This document shows, piece by piece, positions 1-12,204 of a stretch of 64,000 bases of DNA. Every line of letters begins with the position of its first letter. Within the stretch, counting starts at the first letter, position 1. The notes under the pieces are model-generated. The model saw only the letters and a list, made by a program, of their open reading frames with translations. It was not told the origin of the DNA and did no database searches. Made by a program: the position numbers and the translations under genes. Source of the DNA: Pelobates cultripes (lineage: Eukaryota; Chordata; Amphibia; Anura; Pelobatidae); NCBI GenBank assembly GCA_933207985.1, contig OW240914.1, forward strand, positions 290,852,438 through 290,916,437, given 5' to 3'.

Positions 1-246
1 TATACGCTAATGGATCTTTTGTTGCTTTTGTGAATACATAGATACATGTACACATGAAAGGTATACAACATTTTTTTCTAGTTTACGCTTAATGATGGGA
101 AATTTTGATTCCAAATTTTGTCAGATGAATATTTTCAGTATAAAGTAAAATAATGGGTTTCTGGAAATCACCTTGACATAGCAGACTGTATTAGGGTTCC
201 TTAACGGTCTATTAAAATGCTAATAAAGTAATGACTGTTCATGAAA
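1..246. other. Sequence downstream of the SLC34A1-like stop codon
   Basis: AT-rich sequence beyond the terminal exon on its minus-strand 3' side. It would hold the 3' untranslated region if the gene were transcribed. I see no convincing polyadenylation signal or repeat in it. Confidence 0.4.
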
Positions 247-818
247 TTATAACTGTGTAGAACTGTGGATCAGGATGTTACCACGCATAACAGGAGATTT
301 GGAGAAAGAAATGTCATCCACGTATGAGATAACTGGATTGTCGTAACACATCCCGGCTTTCTGTTTTGGTGATCTTTCAGGTCCGAAAACAGAGGAAGTA
401 TCCTCATTCCAATTGGAACATGTGCACTGTTCCGTACAGCACACTGTAGCACTGGTTATTATTCTATCTATGGGTTTTAGAGAGTGCATCCATGCAGGGA
501 GGAAGTCCCAGGTCCGCAGCCGATTTGGCAAGCAGCCTGGATTGTGAATTTGTAACAAATTCACAGCACCAATAATGAAGAAGAGAGTTAGTAAGAATGC
601 CCCAATGCCTACAAGAACCTGCCAACCAGCCATAGAAATTCCAAACACCAGCGAGGGAGGATCAAGAAGCAAAGAATGAGATAGAGAACAGCAAACCACC
701 TGTACTTGGCTGTTAGCGTTCCAAGTGCCTACGCCATATGAATAGGGAGTCGCGAAAAAGGAAATGGGTACCACAGTAAGATGCCAGAAATGTTGAAGAA
801 GAAGTGGCACAGTGCAAT
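247..818 (-). pseudogene. SLC34A1: SLC34A1-like terminal exon (exon 13)
   Basis: Encodes the last membrane segments and the cytoplasmic tail. The acceptor ends at 819-820. The first codons read [18 protein letters not shown], the typical family start of this exon. A TAG stands at 729-731 where a sense codon is expected (between PIHMA and [11 protein letters not shown]). A net one-base loss near 655-662 shifts the frame before [15 protein letters not shown]. After that the frame is open through [13 protein letters not shown] to a stop at 247-249. The last three residues are TQL, which resembles the class I PDZ ligand of NaPi-IIa (TRL in mammals). The tail is otherwise poorly conserved, as is usual in the family. 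Confidence 0.85.
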
Positions 819-876
819 CTGTGATGAAAATAAAAACAGAAATTATAATATGCCTCAAAACACAAGATCCCCTTAA

Positions 877-3071
877 AGCGGCACTGTCATGCCGAACTTA
901 CCTTTTCCCAATCGATTCCTCTTATCTCCCTCTCTCAGGATATGTTCTTCATTTCTTTCTCTCTGTTTTAGTTTTCTTTAAAACATAAGACAAAGTAGGG
1001 ACTATTTTGTCTTATGGAGGTTTCCTGACCATCTATGACCAGCGGAGGAGCAAAGTGTGCTCCATTTCCTGTGGTCAGAGAAACTTTCCCACAATTCTTA
1101 CCTTTTCTCTGTGATCTTGTGATGCTTCTTGTCCGTATTCCCGAATGTCCTGTCACTTAGACAGAATGCCGGCTAAACTACTGAATTTTGTCCTAACAGA
1201 ATAAGAACAGTTCCTCCATTCGTGTTAGGATGCAATTCGGGACCTTGTTCGGATTGGAATTTCATTCGAATAAATAAAAATTCCAATTCGATTTGTGCTG
1301 CGGCTGCATCTTGCAGCCGCTTAGTAGATAGCTCCCTAATTCCCATGGTATCAGGGAGCTATCTACCAAAAGGCTGAAAGACCTAAATTGGTCTTTCAGC
1401 CAAATGTACTAATACTAAGTAAATACTGTGGCTGCTCACTGTTGTAAAAAAACAAAACAAAAAAACTGTAGTGTCCCCCCTCCTGAGCCCCCACCCGTGC
1501 CACATGAGTGGGGGCTATTAAACTGAAGGGGGGATGACCTATTGTTCCCCCGATTCCCACCCATGAGCGGCAGGTGGGGGCCCTAAATGAAAATGGGGGG
1601 GACCTATTGTCCTCCCCCCCGACCACCACCCATGAGCGGTGGGTGGGGGCCCTTCACCCCCCAAAAATGCAATAAATTCCTACCTACCCCCCTCACCCAA
1701 GAAATAGTGAGGAGGGAACAATAAAACTAAACACCTGTAAATAAGACAACATTTATGTCTTTTTTCAGCCCCAAAAAAGGCCAAATAAAAATCAATAATA
1801 CCCGTCGAACTTTGAAAATAAAATGAAAAACCAGAGCGAAAAAAAAAGTATGACAAAAAAAATAAAATCCAGACGATAAAAAAAGAATCCATCTTCACCC
1901 AGCGAGGGCACCGCACAGACTGAGCTCCACAGTGCGTGGAAAGGCTTATAAAGCCTTCCCAAGCCCTACAATTAGGCCCAGAGTGCTCTAGCCAACCAAT
2001 TAGAGTGCACTGACAGGTAAATTAAGAGATTGACAGGTAAATCTCTACATTTACCTGTCACAGCACTCTGATTGGTTGGCTTGAAATCCAACCAATCAGA
2101 GTGCTCTGTGTCATTTTACACAGCGTGGGAAAGTTCTTTGGAAATTTCCCATGCTGTGTAATTTGACTCATAACATTGTGATTGGATGCTTTTCAAATTA
2201 CACAGCATGGGAAAACTCCAAATAACTTTCCCAAGCTGTGTTAAATGACACAGAGAATCCTGATTGGTTGGATTCCAAGCCAACCAATCAGAGAGCTGTG
2301 ACAGGTAAATGTTGGACCCCCTAGTCACCTGAGGGGGGGGTTACATTCAGCCCCCACCTGCCACCCATGGGTGCGGGCCGGTGGGGGAGGACAACTGGTC
2401 CCCCCATTGTCATTTAAAGCCCCCTCCTCCGCCCATTCACGTGGCACAGGTGGGGGCTCGGGAGAGGGGACAGTAGAGGGCTTTTTTTAACAGTGAGTAG
2501 CCACTGGCTGCTCACTGTTTAGTATACATGCCCTACTCGTCCCTAGGGTAGGGGCATTCGGGAAATTTGAATCTCCCTTGTGCTATTATGGGGGTCATGT
2601 TGACCCCCATAGACTGAGGGAGGACATGGGGGGCTTAGGAAATCACGGGGAGAACTGCTCCCTGCTGCTTCTATTTTTACATATTACAAGGAGGGAGCAG
2701 CGCGCTGGTAGCTCCCTCCTTGTAATAAACCAAATGAACGAACAAAGAGGTCTTCGTTCATTCATTTTAAATTTCTATTTATTTATTTGTCTTTCTGACA
2801 AATTAATGACTAGATCAAATTCCCATTCACATGCCCAAGTGTTTAACTGGGCATGCGTGGGTATTTCACAATGATATCTAGTGTGGGCAGATGACCTGTC
2901 CCACAGGGACTTCATCTACCCACACAAAGGTTCGGGTAGAAAATAAAGATAAAAATCTAGGTAAGATGGGGGCTTAATGGCTTTTGGAGATAACTAGGGG
3001 GGAAATTAGATGTAGTGGAGTCAGGAGGGGGTGAAAAAAACAAAACAGGATTCTGCCACAACAGTGCCACT
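877..3071. mobile_element. Long TTAA-flanked piggyBac-type foldback MITE
   Basis: Flanked by TTAA at 873-876 and 3072-3075. The ends are imperfect inverted repeats: AGCGGCACTGTCATG at the left, and AGTGGCACTGTTGTG reading inwards from the right. No transposase frame is visible. The interior is internally palindromic: the GC-rich block at 1460-1660 is mirrored at 2335-2480, the block at 1420-1445 is mirrored near 2490-2520, and 1990-2300 is a dense set of copies of an ACAGGTAAAT-type motif and of a CCAACCAATCAGAGTG-type motif in both orientations. It fills almost all of the intron between exons 12 and 13 and ends 44 bp from exon 12. Family assignment rests only on TTAA and end form. Confidence 0.7.
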
Positions 3072-3115
3072 TTAAATATATGTGGTATACAAATTAAGTA
3101 TATCACAGAGCTTAC

Positions 3116-3240
3116 CTGGAAAGCACAGGCTAGTTTGTCACCAGGACTTACTAGAGCTGCCAGGATTGCTGTTGTGGTTGTGCCAATGTTCGAGCCTAAA
3201 GTGAGAGGATATGCCCGTTCAATAATAATAATTCCAATCC
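3116..3240 (-). pseudogene. SLC34A1: SLC34A1-like exon 12
   Basis: 125 nt with an open frame, bounded by an acceptor (TTCTACAG) and a GTAAG donor. It encodes [20 protein letters not shown] followed by [16 protein letters not shown], the most conserved block of the second transport repeat in SLC34 proteins. This block forms part of the substrate and sodium path. No damage is seen in this exon. Phase 1 at entry and phase 0 at exit fit exons 11 and 13. Confidence 0.9.
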
Positions 3241-3249
3241 CTGTAGAAT

Positions 3250-3890
3250 AAAATAAAAATTGAAACGTGACTTGGGAAGTGTGTGTGGGAGGGGTTAGGT
3301 TTAATGTGAGTTAGTGTGGGGGAGGTCTTACCTCAGTGCCACTTGGGATTCGGGCCAGCAAACAACTTCCCGTCTGCCCATCCCTTTGTAGTTTCAGTTA
3401 GTCACAGCAAGCCGGGGGTATGTCCTTGCCAAATAAGTTTGAGGGGTTATGTTTAAGGATGGAGTAAGTTTTTATGTTTTGCAGGTCTCAACCTCCCCTG
3501 CTTCAAAAGGTTAAACATTAGGTTGCCTGAGGTATCGTGCCCATCAAGCATGGATAAGGTCGGCTGATGGCGGGCATTGGAAGGATTTTTTATGACGAGG
3601 GGGGAGGTGAGAGGAAGTGGTGATTAGGAACCACTTGATGTTTATTGGCAAGGACGGTTGGGTCTCTGCATAGCACTATGTTTTAGTTATTATATGTATA
3701 TATGTTAATTTATGATTATTTATTTCTAACAGAAAGAAGAGTTTAGTAAATAAAGTTATGGATGTGTTATGCAGTAAATTATTTATGTTATAATAAATGC
3801 TGTGGCCTGTTCATCCATACTAAGTTGTCTGTTGTTATTGGGGGGGGGGGATTTATTGGGGTTATCTATGTTTATGTGGCATCGTAATTC
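3250..3890 (+). repeat. Possible solo end of a Ngaro-type element
   Basis: The stretch looks like the A-B terminal region of the intact element at 11925-17678. It has a GGGGGAGGTCTTACC-like block near 3320 and, at the end, an AATAAATGCTGTGGCC block followed by a G-run, like the AATAAAGCTGTGGCC and TTTGGGGGG of the B repeat. No coding part remains. It may be the product of recombination between split direct repeats, or the remnant of a related family. Similarity was judged by eye only. Confidence 0.35.
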
Positions 3891-3899
3891 CCCGCTACG

Positions 3900-6120
3900 T
3901 ACATACATGCATTGCCAGCTGGGGCTCTACCTTTTGCTTAATCTTGCATGGTTGTATTAAGTACTGAGCAGGGTTTGTATGTATTTGTGTGTAGTGTTGT
4001 TTCTTTGAATGCAGAGGTGTGTTTATGTATAAGGTTGGTGTTTTCATACAGTGTGTGTATTTGTGTGATTGTATGCAGTGTTGATGTCTGAATGCAGGGG
4101 TGTGTTTGTATGTAGCGTTGACATTTGAATTCAGGGAGATATTGTGTGTAGTGTTAGCACGATGCACATACACACACAAGCATACTCTGACACACATGCA
4201 GATACATGGACACACAATTACACACTTACACGCAGGTATGTACACTGACACATATGCAAATAAACACACATCTTCACACACTGACAAACATGCACACACC
4301 CAGATACACAGACACACATACAAACACTGACACTCATAAAAGATATACAGACACACAGATACACATAAAGATAACCAAAGTAAAAACGGAAAAAGGAATA
4401 GCGCTAAAATCCAACAAAATGTAAAAAAGTACAACCCAGTGCAGCTAAAAATCACCCAAGTGTTTAGTCACTTAAAACACTTACATACAAACAATTGAAT
4501 ACAAGATAGGATGATTGTGCACACTATGGTGGATGGTTCTTTTGGTATTGTTGTAAAAGTACCTAGATTTTGTAAACTTAAAATGCCATCATAGGACAGT
4601 ATATATGTACAACGATAAAAGGTTAAAATAACTTGGAACACTCACAATAATTAGAGCCATTTTGAGTCGGCTCTAAACTGTAATCGCAGTTAAATTAATC
4701 AGATGCAGGTGGATCAGGTAAGTGCAGGTCCCCCAGAAGGTATTGTAATTCCTCTGTTGTGGTAATTAAGGAACCAAATCAAAAGTAAATTTAAAACTTT
4801 TATTAGAACAAAAAAGGAGTAAAAACAAGCACAACGCGTTTCGGCCCTATAAAATGGGTCTTCCTCAGGTTCATATAACATAAGGTATTAGCCATGTTTT
4901 ATATACTATACATAATCAATTAAACACAATACATATGGATTAATTAAAAACAAACCCATCCCCTTGTCCATATATAGAGATTCCAGGACGATTTCGCCAC
5001 ACTGAATATGGAGGATATCCTTATTTATTCAGTGGCCATGTATTTGACCTTCACAAGATGGCCGCATGTCTATTCAGGATCCCTGCGGGTCCACTGTTCC
5101 TTTCTTCCGACCGACGTCTGATCTGATTTGAGGTTCATCATTGCGTCCTTATTGTCCAATAAGAGCTAAGAAGTCTCCATACATGTACCACTCGAATAGA
5201 GGGTTTAACAAAATCACCATTTTAGATGATGGAAAAAATACGGGCAGGGAAATCATGAGAATAGGATGAGTTTGTTTTCTTAAAACAAAAAATCAGGAAG
5301 AAATAATATATCTCCATAGAATACACCACTACTGACACACATAAAAATACACTGACACACATGCAAATACACACATGCAAACACATGAACACACTTACAA
5401 ACAGATACACAGACACCTAGGTACACACATTGACACATATGCAGATACACAGATGCACATATACATACACGGACACACATACAGATACATGAACTCACAA
5501 ATACACACAGATACACAGACATACAGGTTCACACACTGACATATATGCAGATGCACATACACACATCTACACACACTGACAAATATGCAGATACACAGAT
5601 ACACACACACTCAAAGTTAGACATGCACACATACAGATACAAATACTGGCACACATAAAGATACACAGATACACATACTGAAACATATAAAGATACACAG
5701 ATACACACACCGACACTCATACAGACACACATATACACACATTGACACACATACAGATACACAGACACACATATACACACATTGACACACATACAGATAC
5801 ACAGACACACACATTGACAAACATACATACACTGACACACATACATACAAATACACACACTGACACACGTACATACTAATAAACAAGCTGGTCAATATAT
5901 ACACATTTTCTCTATTCTCCTGTTTCCTAGCTTTTAGGTACAATACAACGGCTTCCTTGGTGTCCAGCGTGCTAGCTGAGACTGTTGGAAGTTAGGCTTT
6001 GGGTCTCCCAATTCTTGCCCTCTCTGCCTTCTCCTTCAGCTCAGGTTTTTTATGGGAGGAAGTGACAGGCTCACAGCACTAGCTGCCATTATTAAAGGGG
6101 CCCGGTCGCATTATTAAAGA
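3900..6120 (+). repeat. Minisatellite-bearing dispersed repeat, interrupted copy
   Basis: The start (GCTGGGGCTCTACC, then GTGTTTGTATGTAG-type units) recurs at 61240-61560 and, in reverse, at 63300-63540. The end (TTTTATGGGAGGAAGTGAC and GGGGCCCGGTCGCA) recurs at 62640-62720. The core is an imperfect ACACATACAGATACACAG array in two pieces (4160-4370 and 5330-5870). The two pieces are separated by a different repeat at about 4375-5325. It is probably a member of the hAT-like family described at 61027-63641. The long frames here are low-complexity artefacts. Confidence 0.5.
4375..5325. repeat. Unclassified repeat inserted in the minisatellite
   Basis: Non-tandem sequence that interrupts the CA-type array. 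It contains an ACAACGCGTTTCGGCCC block followed by GGTCTTCCTCAGG at about 4832-4870, a motif pair I associate with dispersed amphibian repeats (recollection, not checked). No protein-coding frame is credible. Confidence 0.35.
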
Positions 6121-8465
6121 GCCTCAACGCATGAGAATGTTATCCTAATATATACAAGGTGCTTGTGAACCAAACATTTTTAGGATGCCAACTCTTTGCG
6201 GGTTCTGATCTCCAAAATTGTATGCTTGTTCGAGCAGGAGTTTACCTCAACATTCAGCATTATTTGTTTCTGTAAATTACTTATTGTTAAATATCCCTAT
6301 TCTTTAATTGCAAAGCACATTTCTGAAATGTTATTTTTTTCTTATAAATTATAATAATCAATCTCTCTCTGGTCCCCCATTAATCTGTCTCCCTTCATCT
6401 TGTCCAAAATCATCTTTTTTTTGAATAAATATTAATAGCAGTACCCAAAATCTTTTATGAAGTTATACAGGTAAACAACTACACTTTTAACCAAATCATG
6501 AATGTACAGTGCCCTAAGAAAGAAACACAGTGGCATAAGAAAGACATCCCCCAACGCTGTGGAAGGGAAATCATGACTGCTGTACATAGGGATACGGGCC
6601 TGGCCAGAAGGGAAGTAGTTAGTTTGTTGCAAAATTGGCGGGTCAATATAAGGGAAAATATGGGGTGGGATTGCAGCAGGAAGGTTGAGCGAGGGTGACC
6701 TGTTTTCCTGCACTCCTGTCTGGTTTTTTTTAAATTTAAAAGTGGTATTGTGCTAGATGTGTCTTGGTTTGTATTGTGTGTTGTCCTTTGTTTTGTTACA
6801 GCAGCAGTGCTCCTTGCCAGTGTAGCAGTTCGGTGAAGAAAAAAAAATCACCGAATGTGGGCTTGGAAAGTTGCGAACTGCAGAAGAGCTAATGGCGGAT
6901 TGCAGACTCACCCAGACTCTTGGAAAAGGTCACCTTTCTCTGTCTGCCGGTTCTCAACTGGCAGGTTGTTAAAACCGGTCAGTTGCTGGCAAGTTGTGCA
7001 CATAAAATAAAATCTGCCACTGATGCCCTACCCAGTTTAACATGGTGCTCTTCCTCGTTATTGGTCATGGGGCAGCGATAAAGGGGCTAATTGCAGTCAT
7101 TAAGGAGTGAGCCAGCAGTCAAGAAGAGAAGGAATACTACGTATCTCAGACGGATTGTTAGTCACTGATATTGCAAGTAGCACACATCTTGTCTCTGCAT
7201 TTACTGTGAAACTGTAAATTCTGGCTGGTGCTCAATATTTGGCTGTTGATGCAGGATACTGGCTCAGCATTCTACTCACATTGCTAGCTGCCAGATTCCT
7301 TTTCTGTATCCAATTGTCTTAGAAGCTTCACTGATAATTTAACACCGAACAAATTTTCTAACTTAAACTCTTCTTACTGACTGGTCAATAATAATATCAA
7401 TCTGCTGCTTATTTCTCTTAATTTTGGAAAACTAATGCCTTTTCTGGCAACAATGGTTTTGCTGAGCGCAAAGTAGCACTCAGCAGAAATAACACAAACA
7501 AGTAATTAAACCCAATTATAAAACTGATTACCCAAATTATAAGTGTGCATCCATGCTGTGTACAATGCTAGCTGTAATCCTTTCATGAATTCAGGTGAAA
7601 GTGGCAAAGAGCAAAGTTCTTGGCTATAGAATTGACATTAAAAGCACACAAACATATGGATTATTATTTATTTTTTTTAATTGTGAGGATTTTGTAAGAC
7701 CCCCATAACCCACAGACCTGCAATGGCTTACTATGAAATGAACAACTAAAAATGATTTCTAGAGCTCTCCCCAAAAAACTAAAGCTGATCTAGGGAAAGT
7801 CTCTCCTTAAAACAGTCAAATGGGTATTTACATAGACCCTTATTAACCAAGAGGTACTGAAGAATAGCCCAGTCTTCACCATCCCCTGACCTGTGGGTTC
7901 AAGAATGATATATACAAATGATGTCCTCCAGACTAGTTATTAGGGGACCAAGGGTTGTCCTGCCTTTTGGTTCCATAACATCTAGACTCAGATGGTACCA
8001 ATACACAATATATTTAAGCCCATCCCCTTAACCCAGTGAAGATCTGGGGATGCCAAGCCTCCAGACCTAAATCTAAGCTCCTGTTGGGGACACTGGTCTC
8101 AAGGCCCCATGTCACTTACCAGTTTATAAGCTGTATTGAGTGTATGGTTTGACATTTTTAATTTTAGAAGACTAGTGGTAACCTTTGAATGTGATGTTCA
8201 TTTCTTTCTTCGGGAGTTTTTTTCAGCAAGTGGCCATCAGCTGCCATAAACTTATTTATTAGACGTTTTTATAAAAATTAACTATGGTGAGGGTTTTTTA
8301 GGAGGCAGATTTTTTTTTTTTAATTCCACACCTAGTCTTGTTCCCACAGTGGTTTGTGGGTATCCTCCATCAAGACAGGACCAACCTTGCTACTTCTCCT
8401 GTATGAATCCTGTGTAATACAGAATGCTGTACATTTATCTGCCTTATAAACTAAATTGCTACATT
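6121..8465. other. No recognisable feature
   Basis: AT-rich intronic-looking sequence between exons 12 and 11. It has short frames only (for example 6498-6698) without family signatures. I see no RNA gene, tandem repeat or clear transposon end. Confidence 0.4.
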
Positions 8466-9997
8466 CTCTTATTTTATTTTTTTTGTCAATCTGTTTTTAT
8501 TGTCAATCCACAAGTGAGACATACATAACATAAAAGAAGTCAGTAATACAGTACGATTCCAGTGTAGCATAACATACATAACTGTCTTAGTAACAGCAGG
8601 ATTGAGGTTTCTTTTTTTTTTTTTTTTTACATGGAAGAAACAGTAGCAATTTTTTATAGTGAAACTAAGCCCGCTACCCCTAATGCGTTAGCTAGTAGCA
8701 TGGTTTGTTACTGTTTAAGTGTAGAGAAAGCTTGCATGCCTCTTGACACCCTCTGCAGGACAGGTGTAAACACCAATGACACATAAAAAAAATAAAATAA
8801 GAGGCAGATACCCACTATTTTAATGTCAGGCAAGCTGCTTGAAGCTAAAGTTAGTGGGCTGGGGGGATGAGAGAGAGGGGTACCTACACAACTATACCAA
8901 CGGGATGAGAATGGACTGGACGGGTCTCAAAGGACTATAATCCTTTGTCAAAATATGCAGTGGGAAATAATAAAAAGCCAAAACAGGTAGAATGCTATTT
9001 GCTTTTGTTATAACAAAAAGAAACTAAGGAATAGCTAAATGCTAGTATGAGCTGGCATTTAACATTCAGGCAAGTCCCGTGGATGCGCTGTTGGATAGCT
9101 GGAACAAATGGCCAAACTGCTCCGAGGTCCCATGTAGTCTTCTGCGTTGGGAGTGCCGGTGCCTGTGATCCTGTCTCTGCTGGCGAGAGCCCGAGTTATT
9201 GGAGAATGCTGACCACTTCAGAGGCCTCGGTCACTTTGAGAGTCCCAGACTCGAGCAGGATTAAAAGGCTTCTTGGTGCTCCCCACTTGTAAGGCGTTGT
9301 GTGTTGTATCAGCACCGAGGTCAAGGGTCGCAAGGACCATTGCCAGGTCATCGTGGCACGGGAGAAATCCGGGTAGAACAACAGTGAATGTTCCTCAAAT
9401 CGGTACGGAGAGGTCTTGCAGACCGTAGACATGAAGGCTTGTTTGTCTGGTCCGTGCTGGAAACGGATGATAACATCCCTGCCCGTTTGAGAGGAGGCAG
9501 TCTGAGGTTGAGGTAATCGGTAGCAATCATCTAGGGTCATAGCTTAAGCTTGTTTGGGAGAAAATATGCAGGATAGCAGTCTCCGAATGAAGTGGGGAAT
9601 TTCCGTCAAATCTACACTCTCAGCCAGACCTTTTATCTTCACAATTTCCAACGTCTGGGGTCTTCTATGGCTGCTACTTGTCATTGGGTTTGGGCCAGGT
9701 CGTGTTTGAGCATGGTCAATTCATGTTTTAAACCAGTAATTGGGACCTCTTGGGCAGCAGTGTTTATTTCAGCGTCATGTAGGTGCACAAATACCCCATT
9801 AATTTCTTCTTTAAATAAGTTAATATCTTCCGCAAATTTACGGCAGAGATCCTCCAGTAAGGCCTTCAGTTTCTCTTCAGTCATTTAGGACTGCCCTGGT
9901 GTTCTCCGGGAGTCCATTAATAACCCCGGGCTCCGCAAGTCTGGTATGGACCTCCAGGAAGGCGTGTCCGAGAGGGCGCCATGGCAGGCCTCGTGGG
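8466..9997 (-). pseudogene. L1/Tx1-like LINE ORF1 remnant
   Basis: On the minus strand, 9884 to about 9196 encodes a broken L1 ORF1 (nucleic-acid-binding chaperone). First comes a coiled-coil segment (MTEEKLKALLEDLCRKFAED and on, 9681-9884). Then, in other frames, the RRM/CTD-like part appears: RDVIIRF, SLLFYPDFSRATM, LRPL and YKWGAP (9196-9540). At least one frameshift lies between them near 9540-9680. Sequence to about 8470 with T-runs on the plus strand could be a short 3' tail. The 5' side runs into the assembly gap. Confidence 0.65.
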
Positions 9998-10097
9998 NNN
10001 NNNNNNNNNNNNNNNNNNNNNNNNNNNNNNNNNNNNNNNNNNNNNNNNNNNNNNNNNNNNNNNNNNNNNNNNNNNNNNNNNNNNNNNNNNNNNNNNN
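9998..10097. other. Assembly gap of 100 N
   Basis: Exactly 100 Ns. This is the usual placeholder length for a gap of unknown size, so distances across it are unreliable. Confidence 0.98.
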
Positions 10098-10680
10098 CAG
10101 TACCCCTACCCCCACACACAGTACCCCAACCCTCCCAGCAGTACCCCTACTCCCCTCACACAGTACCCCTACCAAGAAAGCACCTCTACATTATATATTG
10201 ACACACAGCACCTCACATATACAACATTACACACACACGCACTCCCCCACCTCAATGCAGTATGTGTGTGTGTGCGGTATTCAGCAGTCTGTCTGTGTTT
10301 GGTTTTCGTATTCAGCTGTCTGTCTGTGTTTGGCGTATTCAGCTGTCTGTCTGTGTTTGCGCGGTATTCAGCTGTCTGTCTGTGTTTATGCAGTATTCAG
10401 CTGGGTTCGTGTTTGGCGCGGTACTCAGCAGTCTGTGTGTGTGTGTGTGTACTCAGCAGTCTGTGTGTGTGTGTACTCAGCAGTGTGTGTGTACTCAGCA
10501 GTGTGTGTGTGTGTACTCAGCAGTCTGTGTGTGTGTGTCTCAGCAGTCTGTGTGTGTGTGTACTCAGCAGTCTGTCTGTATGTGTATTCATCAGTCTCTG
10601 TATTCAGCAGTCTTGTGTGTGTGTATTCAGCAGACTGTGTGTATGTATTCAGCAGTCTGTCTGTGTATGTATTGCATTTG
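10098..10680. repeat. CA/TG-rich minisatellite next to the gap
   Basis: First a CAGTACCCCTACC-type tandem stretch (10098-10180). Then imperfect units of the form TATTCAGCAGTCTGTCTGTGT and ACTCAGCAGTGTGTGTGTGT run to about 10670. Three frames stay open through it only because of the repeat. Confidence 0.8.
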
Positions 10681-10879
10681 TTGGAGATACTAATAAATAT
10701 AAGCTTAATTTTATCTATTTATATCATTATTTAAAATTTGTATCATTGAACTCTCTGTGTTCTTTTAAAACAAAAGTTATTAGTTCGGACAACAGTACGA
10801 GTTGTTTTTTTCTAAACTTAAACCTCAGTATTTGGGTTTAATTGCCGTGTTGGCACTTTAAGGAGAAAAAATGTTGGCA

Positions 10880-10926
10880 TGTATTGCGGTTTGGGCACTC
10901 GGGCTCAAAAAGGTTCGCCATCACTG
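10880..10926. mobile_element. Right end of a hAT-type MITE
   Basis: Sequence ending in AAAAAGGTTCGCCATCACTG. Read inwards, the end is CAGTGATGGCGAACC, the form of terminal inverted repeat seen in hAT elements of several vertebrates. The left end was not found and may lie in the gap or in the minisatellite. Confidence 0.45.
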
Positions 10927-11924
10927 GTCTATACACACAAACGGCTTCATTAAGCTAAACTTGCTTTGGTGACTATGGTGTTCCTTTAATAAACTTAGGC
11001 AGATCTTTGAAAAAAAATGTCTGATCTGGCTTAGCTTTCAAACTAATGTAGGGCCAATTGTGCCCTACATTATGCAAGTTATTTTACATCTCAGCATAAC
11101 TCATTATTGAATAAATCTCATAGTAATTTAAACATATAAGATTTATGTCAGCACTCTGATCACATGATCAAGACGAAGGAACATTCTAAAATGCCATTGG
11201 TCATCATTGCATTAAAGCCTCAACTGAATGTACTTTGGAGTCAAGTGCATCCTAAGGATGAATGAACGAAGAAGAAACACCTCAGTTATTATTTGCTATC
11301 TTCCATGCATAACAAAACTCTGTTCTAAGAAAATATTCCTTATAATATGAAGTGAGGCTTGAAACTATGACGTGAACACCCTAATAACAAACATGGTTTG
11401 TTATGTGTACAGAAGAAAAACATTTGTTTAATAAGCTGGCATCAACATTATCCTTGTATTTTTACATAAATGTTCCATATTGTATAGCAGAGACTGGGGG
11501 ACACCAAAAACAAGTAGCTCAACTTAGACTAAACCAGCACATTATAACATTCAGTGCGTTGTCACTTCTTTTCCTAAGTTTATATTAATACTGCAATAAA
11601 ATGACTACAATACTAGTAATAAAATATAGTTACATAATATATTCAGTATTGTGCTCTGAGGCAGCAGCAACTCATATAGCTAACTGTATTAGTGGCCTGG
11701 GCAGTCAAATGCCACCCCTGCCCGCTTCCCAGCTCTTACCTGCTACTATGCCAGGTGTATACACGCACAGGGTATTTATTAAACTGGAATAATTGGAATG
11801 AACTGGTAAATTGCATACCTCATAAATTGCAATACCCAAAGTGGAAATTATTCCACTTTTTTGGTATTTTGGTCAAAATGTTTCAAATCCTTAGGGCATA
11901 ATTCCCCCATTGTATTATATGAAA
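10927..11924. other. No recognisable feature
   Basis: Intronic-looking AT-rich sequence immediately before the Ngaro insertion. Short frames only. Confidence 0.35.
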
Positions 11925-12075
11925 GTTTCCCCCTGGAAGGATAAGGAAGGGGGAGCATGACTGCTGCCCAAGATTGGGGGCTGGGTTAAAATGGATACAT
12001 TTGTGGTTCTTAAGGAAAGGGAGAGGGAGGGGACTTACCAGTCAGCAGGTTCATTGAGGGATCTTGGCTGTTTTC
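11925..12075 (+). repeat. Ngaro split direct repeat A1
   Basis: 151 bp starting GTTTCCCCCTGGAAGG and ending GGCTGTTTTC. Identical to A2 at 17175-17325. It probably contains the promoter of the element (inference). It is followed by a 129-bp leader (12076-12204) with an A-run and a T-run before the gag start. Confidence 0.93.
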
Positions 12076-12204
12076 TTACCTGACTGGCCCTGTAATTCAA
12101 GACAAACAGTTAGAATTAAAAAAAAAAAAAAAAAAATTCTTTTTTTTTTGATTATCACCTAAACAGCGCATTCTACTGATACTGACGGTCCACTTGCAGC
12201 AATT

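Noticed and set aside
3895..5943. Several long frames rich in Cys/Val/Tyr or Thr/His
   Set aside because: They are translations of the ACAC/TGTG minisatellite. All frames stay open because of the repeat, and no family signature is present.
9877..10841. Frames of up to 286 codons spanning the N gap
   Set aside because: They run through unknown bases and a CA/TG array.
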